DNA of 64,000 nucleotides from Panicum virgatum (lineage: Eukaryota; Streptophyta; Magnoliopsida; Poales; Poaceae): assembly GCF_016808335.1 (NCBI RefSeq), contig NC_053137.1:9536506-9600505 (forward strand), read 5' to 3'. Below are positions 22,017 through 33,280 of the stretch, in pieces. The notes under the pieces are model-generated. The model was not told the DNA's origin. It made no database searches and saw only the letters and a list, made by a program, of their open reading frames with translations. Position 1 is the stretch's first letter, and every line of letters starts with the position of its first letter. The position numbers and the translations under genes are program-made.

Positions 22017-23010
22017 ATGCTTTTAGAACAGTATATGTGGATAAACTGGTCGAGGTTGAGGATGTGGTAAGAGCACAATGCGCATGGAACAGCTAACGAT
22101 CAGAATGATTATATAGGTTGGAGACAACGGTCTTTAAAAGATACCAAGCTTGACGTTTCCATGCATATCAAGGCACGCAAGAGAAGATATACTTTGGTTT
22201 GCAGGGGAGAACTGAATCAGTCCATATCTTTGGCTCGGAGATGAAAAGAACAGAAAAGAAGATGCATCGGAATCCTAGCTTGATTTGCTAGCACACTCAA
22301 AGGTTATATGCCAAAGAGAAGCTGCATCTCGATATTTATGTTAACATGCCACCTAGATTTCTTTTATCTAAAAAAATGCCACCTAAATTTCAGCCACATT
22401 GAGCCAAATATTATTTGGGATCGATTTTCCACACACTAGTTACCCTGGGGCTAGCAACCTGGACAAAAAAAAGTTCACTGCTCTGTGAATTTCTTTGTTA
22501 ATCCTGCAGCTCAACCAAATCGAAAACCACTGAACTCTGCTTTGAGAACAGTATATGTGGATAAGCAGATCCAGGTTGAGGAAGTCATAAGAAAAGAATG
22601 TGCATGGAAAAGCTAATGATCAGAATAATTAAATACCTGGTTTTTAAGTCTCTGTTAAAGTCCCCGCTGTTGAAATTTTATTGAAAGAAAGGGTATTTAC
22701 ACAATGAAAGAGAAAACAAGACTATACAAACCAGGTAAAGTGACTGAAAAAAAACTTTACAGAACAAAACTGAAAGACTTTAGAAGGTACCAAGCCTGAA
22801 GTTTTCATGCATATGAAGGCACACAAAAGAAGATATACTTTGGTTTGCAGTGCAGATAAGAACTGAATCAGTTCATATCTTTGGCTTTGAGATGACGAGA
22901 AGAAAAAAGATGCATTAACATCCTAGCTTGCTTTGTTAGCACACTCAAAGGATATATGCCAAAGAAAGCTGAATATTTATGTTACTATGCCACATAAATT
23001 ATTTCAGCCA
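22017..23010. repeat. Tandem duplication of NLR upstream region
   Basis: Unit 1 (about 22017-22390) and unit 2 (about 22538-23010) share, in order, 'gaacagtatatgtggataa', 'gaagatatactttggtttgcag', 'ccatatctttggct'-like text and 'agcacactcaaagg.tatatgccaaag'. Unit 2 has an extra ~110-base insert near 22650-22760. The divergence suggests an old unequal exchange. Confidence 0.8.
22107..22117 (-). promoter_or_regulatory. Probable TATA box of the NLR
   Basis: The minus strand reads CCTATATAATC about 120 bases upstream of the NLR start codon at 21987, a suitable distance for a short 5' UTR. In the duplicated upstream copy the matching place (about 22628-22637) reads 'attaaatacc', so only the proximal copy keeps a good TATA. 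Confidence 0.45.
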
Positions 23011-23211
23011 CATTGAGCCCCAATATTACTTGGGACCAGTCTTCAAAGTATTAGTTACCCTTGGGTTATAGCAATAAAGACCAGAAAAGGTTCAGATCCC
23101 TGTGAATTTCTTTTCCTTTTATCTTAAAACTCACCCCTTTAGTAACGTACCCTGCAGCATAACCAAATCACGAAAAGTACACCAAATTCTGTAGAAAATT
23201 TGGGAGAGTAT

Positions 23212-23563
23212 GCAACCAAACGTTGGGTTGGTGTCCGGGTCCCAAGACATACTAGCTAGAGCGAGGCATCTCTTGAGCACAGGTATTACATGAACGAATG
23301 CAGAGAGGCACATGTACATGCACGCACCTGTGCTTTCTGAATTTCTCACTGAGCTGTGAAGTTTCAGGCCAAGAAAGTGACTTGGGCAATAGTATTAGCA
23401 GGTGCTAGTGATTGAGGTAAAAAGAAAAAGGAAAAGAAAACTATCTTCTGTGTACATTTGTGACGAAGCTTATTGATCCTTGTGATCACGTTGGTGCTTG
23501 TACTGCAATCAGGAGGCGCACGGGACGCAGCGTTCCCAGCTTTGATTTCACCAAAGCTACCTG
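23212..23563. repeat. Segmental duplicate, copy 1
   Basis: From 'agtatgcaaccaaacgttgggtt' to 'ccaaagctacctgacgac' this matches 24744-25144 closely and in the same orientation. It contains no recognisable gene. Confidence 0.85.
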
Positions 23564-23574
23564 ACGACGGGCTT

Positions 23575-23730
23575 TCTCTTTTTATAATTTTTTTATTTGA
23601 TTAACCGAGGCGGGCAACGCAACCGCCTCGGGAAATAGGTCATTTACCGTGACCTTGGGTCCGAGGCGGATGCAAAAACCGTCTCGGTTAATGCTTTTTG
23701 TCCATCTCAGTAAAGATTTCTGTAGTAGTG
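23575..23730. mobile_element. Truncated CACTA element (right end only)
   Basis: Ends TTTCTGTAGTAGTG, reverse complement of a perfect CACTA terminus (CACTACTACAGAAA), preceded by subterminal 'ccgaggcgg' and 'ccgcctcgg' words in both orientations. No left terminus is present; the fragment abuts duplicate copy 1. Confidence 0.7.
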
Positions 23731-24743
23731 AACCACAAATGGCTTGGAGTGAGGCCCTTATATAGGCAGGGACGGACCCAAGTCGGAGCAAGGGTATTCA
23801 CTTGAATACCCATTGTTTTTTACCAAAAATTTATATATATAGTATTTCTCAAGTATATGAAGAAAAAGATTGAAAAATGAACACCACAGCAGCATGACAG
23901 AGGCTCCAAAATGAAATAGCTCACACCACCCCTCCGGCCCTCCCCACCAAAATTTAGTTATGCTTCTTCACTTGTTGTATATCGGTCTAATAATGTCAGT
24001 TGCATAAGTCAGAAGAAAAATCTAGATATAATTAGTGTACAATTAGCTTTAATTGATGCTACAATCAATTAGACATGCCAAAAATTAGGTTTAGGCTGCC
24101 AAAAAAATTGCTCTTCAGTATTTTGAATACCCATATTTGAAATCCTGGGCCCACACCTGTATATAGGCTAGGGGGCGGTACACAGCCGTTGGGCCAAAAC
24201 TGCACAACGTGTCGGTTAAACCGGTTACAACCATCAGTTTAATAGGTCACATTGATCCCGCAACTAGCCGTTGAGCTGACCATTGAACTCCAACTGTCCT
24301 TTTTTGCTGACGTCATTGCACCGACGCCCATCAGTTCAACCCTATCCTGAAGGCTTTGTCCCTTCGCCCTTAACATGCTCTCTGGACAATGCAACTAACA
24401 ATGCACTGACGACTTCTTATACACCATCAGTTTAACCGGTGCCTCTTCTTTCTTTTTTCACTTGATCTCCATTTACACTGTTCAATGCACCGGCCAGTTC
24501 AATTTCTGACCCGTCGGTTTAACTAGTTCAATTTCTTTCCTTTCCAGCTCTTGATCGTAGTTGGCTAGTTGCAACTTCCATTGCACCAACCCGGTCAACT
24601 TTTATACCCGGTTCAACCAACGGCCGACACATGTATTCATGCTGCACTTTGTCCGACTCGTCTCTCGGCTGTCATTTGGACACCTCAAATATATTACATG
24701 AACTATAGCCTATCGGGGCCTTGTTCTTTACAGGATGCAACAA
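23731..24743. other. Repeat-derived spacer
   Basis: No coding signal. 24180-24620 has many 'ccggtt', 'gtttaaccgg' and 'ttgcaccg' words, resembling retrotransposon LTR debris, but no boundaries were found. Confidence 0.4.
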
Positions 24744-25144
24744 GTATGCAACCAAATGTTGGGTTAGTGTCCGGGTCCCAAGACATACTAGCTAGAGCGA
24801 GGCATCTCGTGAGCATAGTTATTACATGAACGAATCAGAGAAGCACATGTACATGCACGCACGGTCGCACCTGTGCTCTCTGAACTTCTCACTGAGCTGT
24901 GAAGGTTCAGGCCAAGAAAGTGACTCGGGCCCTAACGAAATGTCGGCAATAGTATTAGCAGGTGCAAGTGATTGAGGTAAGAAAAAAAAGGAAGAAAACG
25001 AAAACTATATATCTTATCCGTACATTTGTGACGAAGCTTATTGATCCTTGTGATCACTTTGGTGCTTGTACTGCACTACTGCAGTCAGGAGGCGCACGGG
25101 ACGCTGCGTTCCCAGCTTTGATTTCACCAAAGCTACCTGACGAC
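24744..25144. repeat. Segmental duplicate, copy 2
   Basis: Second copy of 23212-23563 with small insertions (for example 'ggtcgca' and 'ccctaacgaaatgtcgg'). Both copies end at 'ctacctgacgac'. Confidence 0.85.
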
Positions 25145-27280
25145 CAAAGCTAGCTAAAGCATAATCTCTCCCCTCTTTCGTGCTGTAAAAAGCAAAGGAG
25201 CCGGCCGGGGCTGTCGGGAAGGATGAACCAGCAGGGACAAGATTAGCAAGTGGTTCGATTCGCTCACCAGACCTTTGCGTGCGCCCGCGGAGAAGAACTC
25301 GTTGGCCTGTCGCTTCCTAGATTCCCGGGCTACCATTGCAACGAATGGTCGAGCGAAGGGGGGTCGAGCCGCCACGACCTGCCGCTTCAGAGCAGCAACC
25401 GGCACGTACGTACCCTGCCGGCGAGCGGGACGAGGCGGACGGGCGGCGGCTCCAGCGGCAGCCGAGGCTGGGCGGGCCCTGGAGGAGCCCCGCGGCGGCG
25501 CGCAGAGGACGGGGAGAGAGCAACGCCATTGGAGGCCGCCCGGACGGGAGGGGAGGGGAGGCGAACAGAGAAAAAAAATGAGCCCGCTCTGGTGGGCCGG
25601 AGAATTGAGCGCTGGTGGGCCGCGTCTGACCTACCTTCCGTGGCCCAGGTTTGCCTGCTCCGCTGCTGGCCGTCGCCTTCCAGCCGCAGCCGCTGCCGCC
25701 GCCGCAACTGGCGGGCTGGCGGCTGGTCTGCCAGCCACGGCGTGCCCGATGTCCCTCCCTGGAACTGGAAGCGGGGCGTACCTACGTACCCTCCAACACA
25801 TCGATCCTGGGTGCTCATTCGAAATGTATCTTTTTAATGTTTATATTTATATAATCAGTAACCACATTCGAAATACATCTTTGGATAACAGTACCTGGTA
25901 ATTAGGACTAGTAATCGCCTCCGATTACGAGCTATCTTAGCACGTCTTTCCATATCTTGCACACATTGGTGTCTGAATCTGTCTCATTTTACTCTTCTTC
26001 GACTGAAGCTTCATCATTTCTTCATAAAATCCCTTTGGATTTTGGGTAAAATGCCGTGAAACTTTTGATGAAAATTGTTTGGAACATTGATTTTCTACCC
26101 CCAAGTGATTAGATAGAGGTCCTGCAAAAGTGTTTTTTTTTTAAAAAAAATGTTTGACATGGGTTTTGCATCTTCAAACATCGAAACTTTATTTTTACAC
26201 ATGAAGTTGGCTGAATTTTTTATGCCTACTTTCAATCCTGAATATTTGCTTGAACATCTGAATTACTGTTTATGAAACTTGCATGGAATGTGAGGTTTTG
26301 GTTTTTTTTCTTTTTTTGATACTAGTTTTGGTTTTTTCTAAAACTTGAAAAACACTATCCCGTGGGGTAAAATACCGTGTTTTGTCGAGCCATGTCAGAA
26401 GTTTTACCGTGTTCAGCTGCGCTCTTATTCATAACTAAAAAGGATTAAAATGTAGTTTTGCCAGGCTTAAATTGTGAAATACAAGTACTGTTGAAAAAGA
26501 AAAATTCTTTGGAGTGGAATGAATTGCAGCTCTAACTCTCGTGATAGGAACGAAATCGCTCTCTCTGGCTTAAAATTGTCAGTTTGTGATTTTCACTCCA
26601 GCATGATTGTCCAATGTCCATCTCTATCTAGGATTGCATCTCAACTTTTTGAGGTGGTTTTCTACAGAAGCTTCTGACCGTGCCTCTCGTTGTCATAGCC
26701 CCTGCTCTGGTTTGTACTCCGGTCTGTCTTTGTTTTCTTTATGCTATATTTCGTTTTCACAACTCCTTTGTGTTGTGTCAAATTACGTTAAAGAAAAAAG
26801 TGCAGTGTCGTAACGCCAGATCTGCCTATTGGTTAACCTGTAAACCACACTTTGTTTCAGATCAAATCGGCATGTATTCAATATTTCAATTTATTGTTTA
26901 AAGTTAGCATCTAATTGTGATTTGCTTTCTGGGAATGTTCTTGAATGTTGTGTCAAAGGTTAGCCATGTCCCCTAAAAAAGGATAAACATGGGAGCTTTA
27001 TGATACAGGAAACAACCTAAAGGCAGCATAGTTCTTGTGAGCTACTGATCAGATGAATTGAACGTAACTCTGATGCGAATTAGATGCCAATATATCATAG
27101 AAAATCATTCCTACTGAGAATAATCGGTGATCGATTATTATCGCAAACCGTATCTTTTTTTTCTTTTAGCTAATTTATCCCCTTGAGTGAGCAACAAGAC
27201 TTAGATATTCGCCCATTGTTCTCATCCATGCAAGATTTACTTTTCCTGTTACGGATTTGCTCTGAATAATTCACAGCACA
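25145..27280. other. GC-rich block then AT-rich spacer, no supported gene
   Basis: 25250-25830 is very GC-rich and open in several frames on both strands (for example 25275-25901 plus, 25387-25818 minus). None shows a domain, and the overlapping frames in both directions are what high GC alone gives. It could be the first exon or CpG-rich promoter of an unrecognised transcript. 25840-27280 is AT-rich with no coding signal. Confidence 0.35.
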
Positions 27281-27553
27281 GCTATGCTAGAACGCTCTAG
27301 CAGGAGCTTGAGTGGCAAGGAGAAGAAGTCCAGAGTGGTAGGCCCCAAAGGCCATTATTTTCACCCTTGTCACCTAGCAGGAAGGACAAGCCCACACACA
27401 AGCTCCTCTCCCTCTGCCGTCTCCCTTGCTGCAAGGAGCTCAAAGCCGTGTGAGTGTGATGCTGACGTGTGCCTGCACTCGTTTCCCTGCAGTGAAGGAA
27501 GAGAAAGGGGGAGAGACAGCAATCCTATCAGGTTGATGCTTGGAAAGCAACTG

Positions 27554-27563
27554 TTATATATAG
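27554..27563 (+). promoter_or_regulatory. TATA box of the 27653 gene
   Basis: TTATATATAG lies about 95 bases before the ATG at 27653. A start about 30 bases downstream would leave a ~65-base leader. Confidence 0.55.
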
Positions 27564-27652
27564 GCCCTTGATACTTCTACTCTTTGCTGCCTAAGCTCGT
27601 GCTGTTGTGTAACTGCTAGATCCTGCAGTTTTTGTTCTTGCATCAGCTTGCC

Positions 27653-28807
27653 ATGGACAGAGGAGCAGGTGCTCCCATGGATGCAGGCCAGGATTTGTGG
27701 GACTGGGAGGTCCTGCCTGACCGCAGGAGCTTCTCTATGGGACATGGCAGCATGCATCCTAATGGTAAGAATCTTCAGCTCTCCTTTAAAAAAAAAGAAT
27801 CTTCAGCACTTGATCTACTTAATCCGGATCATGATCAGAAGTGACTCTTATTCTTGTGATCGGTTGCATGCCAGATCAAGAAACAGAGGAACATGTTCTG
27901 CCTCCATCAGGAGATGCTGCTGTGGCCGACGAGCCTGACGTCGAGTGCAAGGACATCGGCGTCGTGCTGGATGAGACCAAGCCTGTGCCTAGTGTCGCCG
28001 ATCTGGTGGTCTCTGACAAGGACAAGGACAAAGACGAGGAAGAGAAGGCGTTCGAGAGCTCTGACGCCAAGGAGGCCGACGACGACAAATTTGCCGAGGA
28101 GGAAGAGGATGTCAAGAAGGGGAACAAAAAGGCGCGGCTGGAGTGCGTGGTGTTCAGCGTGGGGAAGCTGAAGGTGAACGGGATCGGCGCGCTGTGCTCG
28201 TTCGGGTTCGCCGCCGCCACCGTCTGCATCTTCCTGATCGGCGGCAGGCTGCAGCACCACCACAGGCAGCAGCAGCAGCAGAAGATCCAGCTGCAGTTCT
28301 ATGGCGATGATAAGGTTCGGTGACTCATCCAGTACTGTCTTTGTATACCTAATCCACAACCCCTTTTGTTTCTAGAATGATTCTTTTGACCTAATTAATG
28401 CAGAATATGCAAGGTTTGAGCTTGACAGGCAACTAGACCTATCGTACTTGTGGTTCTCTGTATACTTGGATTAATTATGATGGCCCAACTTTGGCCTTCC
28501 TGTCATGTTAAATGGATTCGCCGGCCATCCAATCTTGGCCTTATGCTAAAAACAAGAACTAGGAGATTCTTGGATCGGCTTAAGCTATCTGTTCTTATAA
28601 ATTCAGAAAGTTGCAGCTGTAGCCAATTCGTCTTATACTCTTATCCCTGAGAAGTTTGGCTGATGAAGATGCTCTGATGTGCAGAGAATCCAGCAGGTTG
28701 TGCAGCAGACCTCAAGGCTGAACCAGGCCATGTCATCCGTGATGGGGGCGGGAGGAGCATCGACAAGGGCCAACATATCATTTGGTGGCTTCTACGATGG
28801 GTTGTGA
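27653..28807 (+). CDS. Single-pass membrane protein of plant DUF6821 type, 3 exons
   Basis: Exons 27653-27764, 27875-28314 and 28685-28807 join in phase (AATG|gtaaga, ccag|AT, AAG|gttcgg, gcag|AGA) to give 224 residues. The N terminus carries DLWDWEVLPDRRSF, a short tryptophan motif. Residues ~75-125 are strongly acidic (DKDKDKDEEEK, EEEEDVKKGNKK). Residues ~140-161 (GIGALCSFGFAAATVCIFLIGG) are a clear transmembrane helix, followed by a His/Gln-rich stretch. Exon 3 adds a conserved-looking tail, RIQQVVQQTSRLNQAMSSV ... FGGFYDGL. The WEVLP plus single-helix plus RxxQVV...FGGxYDG layout is that of a small plant-specific family which I place with DUF6821; function unknown. The ATG is chosen for its position after the TATA and good context (gccATGG). 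Looks intact. Confidence 0.75.
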
Positions 28808-31800
28808 TCTCATCAGAGTGGAGTATCATCGTCAAGCACAAGTTGCCATGGTAGCAGGTAGCAACTTATTAGATATGCTACTGCGGTACGGCCAAGTGGT
28901 CTGAAACTCTGAATGTACACTACCACGTACCCTGCACATAGTTTGTACTGGTTGTAAATAATTGGGTTCTTAGACCTTGGTTTTTATTACATACAGATAA
29001 GGATGGATTATTGCTAGGGTTGTTCAAGCTGATAGATAAGAAAAAGATTATTTGACTTTTGCCGAAATAGGAAATGCTTAATGGAGAAGTTACTAACTGA
29101 ACATGAATAATTCCTCCTCTTGACCTTCGTTTTCCATAGGGGATTTCTATGTGAATGACACTTCTATTTTACTCAACAAATGATTTGTGAACAAGCTAGA
29201 AGTAGTTTTCTATCACCTAATTAAATGAGTTTCTTTTCGGTTACTCCCTCCATTTTTTTAAATATATGAAATTTGCAATTCATTTTCAAATAAACTAATT
29301 AGCTTATCCTAAACATTGTATACTTACACACAAAGTATTAAATTAGTAAGGTGCAGAGCCTCGTGGCACTAGTCAGCTTGGCCTTGCCGCCTTGGTCGGT
29401 AAGGAGAGTGCCCCCTAGCCATCTTTTTCTCAAAGAAAGTTCTATTCAAAAGTCAACATCTGCCCAAAAATCCCTCCTGCGCTGAAATTCTTGGCGCTGC
29501 CGGCCAACTGTGTGTGTCGTGGAGCACATAGTGACTTGCCATCAATCTGGCCACTATTTGTGCACGGTGAAGCGAACGTACAAGCGTCCGACCACCCGGC
29601 CGGCAAATTAAAGCTAACCGGGAAACGTTACCGTTCTGAACATCACAAACTTTTCTAACGTTCAGAACCGTTTACTGGATCTACAAAGAGAATTCATCGT
29701 CGAGTAGCCCAGGTATAAGTACTGGACGGTAAGGCGTAATTTGGATGCTAATGATGATTATGAAACACGGAACAAGATAAAATTTGAGAAAATATAGTAT
29801 GTGTAAATTGAAGATCTCAATAAAAATTTGCTCAATATATATACAAGTAAAGCTTCTAATTGGCTTCTGGCATAGGTCTGATAAACTAAAGTAGTAATCC
29901 ATTTCCCATATCATTGTTGACTTTGTCAAACAAAGGCACACTGTTTTCTTACCACTGCTAATAATTAACCTAATTTATTGCAAAAAATACAAGGAATAAA
30001 GAAGAAGTATCTCACTTGTAATGCAACGTATGTCATGGGGTAAAAATCTGCAGTTTCGTTTCAAAAAAAAAAATCTGCAGTCCCTATTAGGGGGTCAAAA
30101 GAAGCCAACTCCAGCATGTCTCTGTGAATGGGCTGGAGCGAGCCAGGGAGACGAGCTTGGCAAGTGGCATCGTTGCTCCGGTGATGCCGACACAAGGAAG
30201 AAGGCCACGTGAAAAGAAGAAGAAAATGTTGTTTTTTAGGTTTGTTGCGTGCTTATTTATATTTTTAATTTGTTCGTTTCTGCACCTTGCATATAGTTGC
30301 GTGCACGGTGCATTTGTAAACTAGTCAGTCCTTATCGAGATGAATTGCTTTACATAGCTTTTTCTCACACTTATAGCGTAATTTGGTTATTTCTGGCCTT
30401 CGAGTCTGCCCTGTAAATATTTTTCCTGATGACTCCTGAGTGGAGCGGAAATGCTTTTGTATTTCCATTCAAAAGTTGCAAAAATATAAGGTAGTTCTAA
30501 CACCAACTTTGTCCATAGCCGCGCGCAAATACATTTGTCTAGTTTAGATCAAAGTTCAGTATCTATATTCAAACAAAGCATAATAAAATTTCATTTTTTT
30601 ATTAATTTACTCATTGTTTTGCAGGTTCCTGGAACTCCGATTTCGAAACAAACGCGAAGACAAAATGTCACTTTTATTTGAATCCAAGTGGCCATAATGG
30701 AGGGATGTCAGCACATTGTGCCTTATTCCTTTAATTTAACTACCATTTCTATTTTGGGGGTGAAAATAAATACCTCTTTTACCATGTATTCAATTTAGAA
30801 CAATTCTTTTGGTCGGGCGGGCAATTCATCTGTTTTTCATAGAAAGAAGCAAAGGCTAGCTGCTGCCCTCATGCAAGGCGAAGCACAAAAGTTGGCTGCA
30901 TTGCGAAGGGTGTGCCACACTGCCACTTGAAAGTGAGGTTGGGAGAGGGCTGCAACGAGCAGGGCAGAGAGGAGACCAAAAAGTGTGCCCGAAAGGCGAA
31001 AGAGAGGCTTGAGGAAAAAAAGCAAAGGTGCACGTCTTTTCCTCGTGCTCCGATCAATGCGTGCATCAGCAGTTCAGCATCTCGATGTGCAGGTAACTTT
31101 GCAAGCTAGTGCCCACGCATGCTTCCACGCTTACTGCTGGCGACTAGCTAGGAGCGTTTGAGCAGAGACGACGCTGAGTAGCAGCACCTGCTGGTACTCT
31201 TTCCATCAGTGCGTGCCTGCTGTGGTGCCGTCACGCTTGTGCAGACAAGAGTGAAACGGGCTATAAAAGTTTTGGCGAATAGGGCGACTTTGTCCTTCAA
31301 TTTTGCTCCAAAGGTTAAGTTGGTCCCTCAATTTTGCAGGAGCCAATGTAGTCATGCAATTCTCGTTTCCAGGTGCAATCTTTTTTTTTTTTGCATTAAC
31401 TTGCTGTCCACGTGGCATCACCTGCTTCAGCCAAAAAAGTGACTACAAAATTGTGATTTTTAATTATCACCTTTGGTTTGTCCGTATGGACGATCCGGGC
31501 AAGATTTTTTAGCCAGATCCTGTCAAGATATGCAGTCGGTTTGGCTAAAATATTTGTTATGTATAATTTTTAGATCGGCTCAGTTTTGAGTTAGGTTTCA
31601 AGTAAAGAAAAATGATCCATATCCGACCCGATTTTTATGACAGGTCGTAAATTTCGGCCCGATCCCAGCTCATGTATTGGTTGAATCGAATTCGGTCGAA
31701 TGTTTTTCGAACTCAGGTTTGTGGAGTGGATATACTTAGAAACTAGGAAGTGTAAGGTCCTAATCTCTCCTGTTTGGTTGGCACCATATCCTACTGTGTC

Positions 31801-32640
31801 TCGTATAGTTGTATGTTCGTTACCTATGTATACCGTGTACGTACATTACATGTTAGTCCCAAAAGGTGGTGTCGTCACATGTACCTTACAATTTAGTCCC
31901 GAGATCTTGTGGCCACACGCACCGAGGCCACTACACGACCGATCCGTTATCGATCACCTGCGTCGCGACTAGATTCCAGTGCCCGTTTTGTCCCTGTCCC
32001 TGCTGTTCTTTTTTCTGTCAGCAAAGACATTTGCCTGTGACACGCTCGCAGCTGTGTGCCCCTGGGAATCCAATCCACGCGCCCAGGCTCCAGGAATCAC
32101 TGTGGCCTGTGCACGTGAGTTTGTTCCATCCAAGCCGAACGTTCCGCTCCGAGATTTGCACTCTTTTGTCCTCTTTGAATGTATTCACTTATATTTCATT
32201 TTTCTCTACTCATGTATTTTCGTCTGTGCTCTGCGTGAGGCACAGTTGAAGTGAGATAAAGTTCACGAGGATCGAGAGACAGCTGATGGGCTCTGCCCTG
32301 TTTTTGCCCGTTGGAGTCGCCGACATGTCCTCCATCCTATTATTTAATGGGTGTCTGTTTTGTAACAAAAAAAACATGTGGTCTAGGGCTTTTGTTTTGT
32401 TTTGTCGGTGACAAAAGGTAATGAAGATGAATAGGCTCCAGGCACCTCCGGGTACACCCAGCCGGAGTATTGGTACTGCAAAGTACATGCTTTGCCTTCC
32501 TTTTTATCTCCTAGCACAACTTCTATTCTGTCTTATGTTCGTGAGAACATTGTGTGGTCCGTGTTTGACCAGACATTGCTGGTCATTCGTAAATTTATTT
32601 CCCAGCTGCTGAATGTGAACATCTAATAAATATTAATACC
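28808..32640. other. Intergenic, no supported gene
   Basis: Contains the 3' UTR of the preceding gene. Around 31280-31340 and 31855-31905 the words 'ttggtccctcaattttg' and 'acaatttagtcccgag' resemble TE end sequences but could not be paired. Short open frames lack domains. Confidence 0.4.
29244..29350. mobile_element. Truncated Stowaway-like end
   Basis: TA followed by CTCCCTCCATTTTTTTAAAT at 29242 is the standard Stowaway terminus; no opposite end follows within 400 bases. Confidence 0.4.
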
Positions 32641-32689
32641 ATATTTAATTGACATATGTCTAGTAGAACCTGCTATGTATTCTCACATG

Positions 32690-33180
32690 TAATGTCGAGA
32701 CAATCCCAATACAGAACAAACTCATTTTTATAATGTTTTAATTATTATTTAAATTATCACCATACACATATTCTTCTCCCAATAAGCATAAAATCTATTA
32801 CATATCTTCACTTGTGATATCATATATACACCCTTGTACAGACAATCTGTTTGAGAACCAACTTGAGTTTATAATATTTTATTTAATATTTCAATTATTT
32901 TACCATATACATTTCTCTTCCGCCTTACTACTACTCCATACAAGCTCCTACCTAGTACAGCATACACATTTTTGTTCTATACAAACATAAAACTTGTTAC
33001 ATATTCTATCTTGTGATATCATATATACATATTTCTTCAAAAAAAAATCATATATACACCCTTGTACAAACGAACTCTTTGAGAACCAACTCGAGTGTAT
33101 AATGTTTTAATTGATATTTCAATTATTTATCATATACAACCTCCTACCTAGTACAGCCTGGTACTCCTTCAGCAGAGTCA
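32690..33180. repeat. Degenerate tandem array, ~170-200 bp units
   Basis: Three units share 'ttgagaaccaact.gagt.tataat.ttttaatt.atatttcaattattt.accatatac' and 'cttgtgatatcatatatacacccttgtaca'. AT-rich, non-coding. Confidence 0.7.
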
Positions 33181-33280
33181 TCTAAGCGGCTCGAACCGAG
33201 CAACTGGTACGTGATACCACCTTAAGATGAAGTTCTAGGTGTTGAACCTTGACCAATTTTACATTATACCACATGGTACT

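Noticed and set aside
25250..25901. Candidate gene of 143-208 codons
   Set aside because: Competing frames on both strands, no domain, and amino-acid make-up driven by GC content.
32690..33180. CRISPR-like array
   Set aside because: Units are degenerate, contiguous and AT-rich, with no short identical repeats separated by unique spacers; the genome is a plant.
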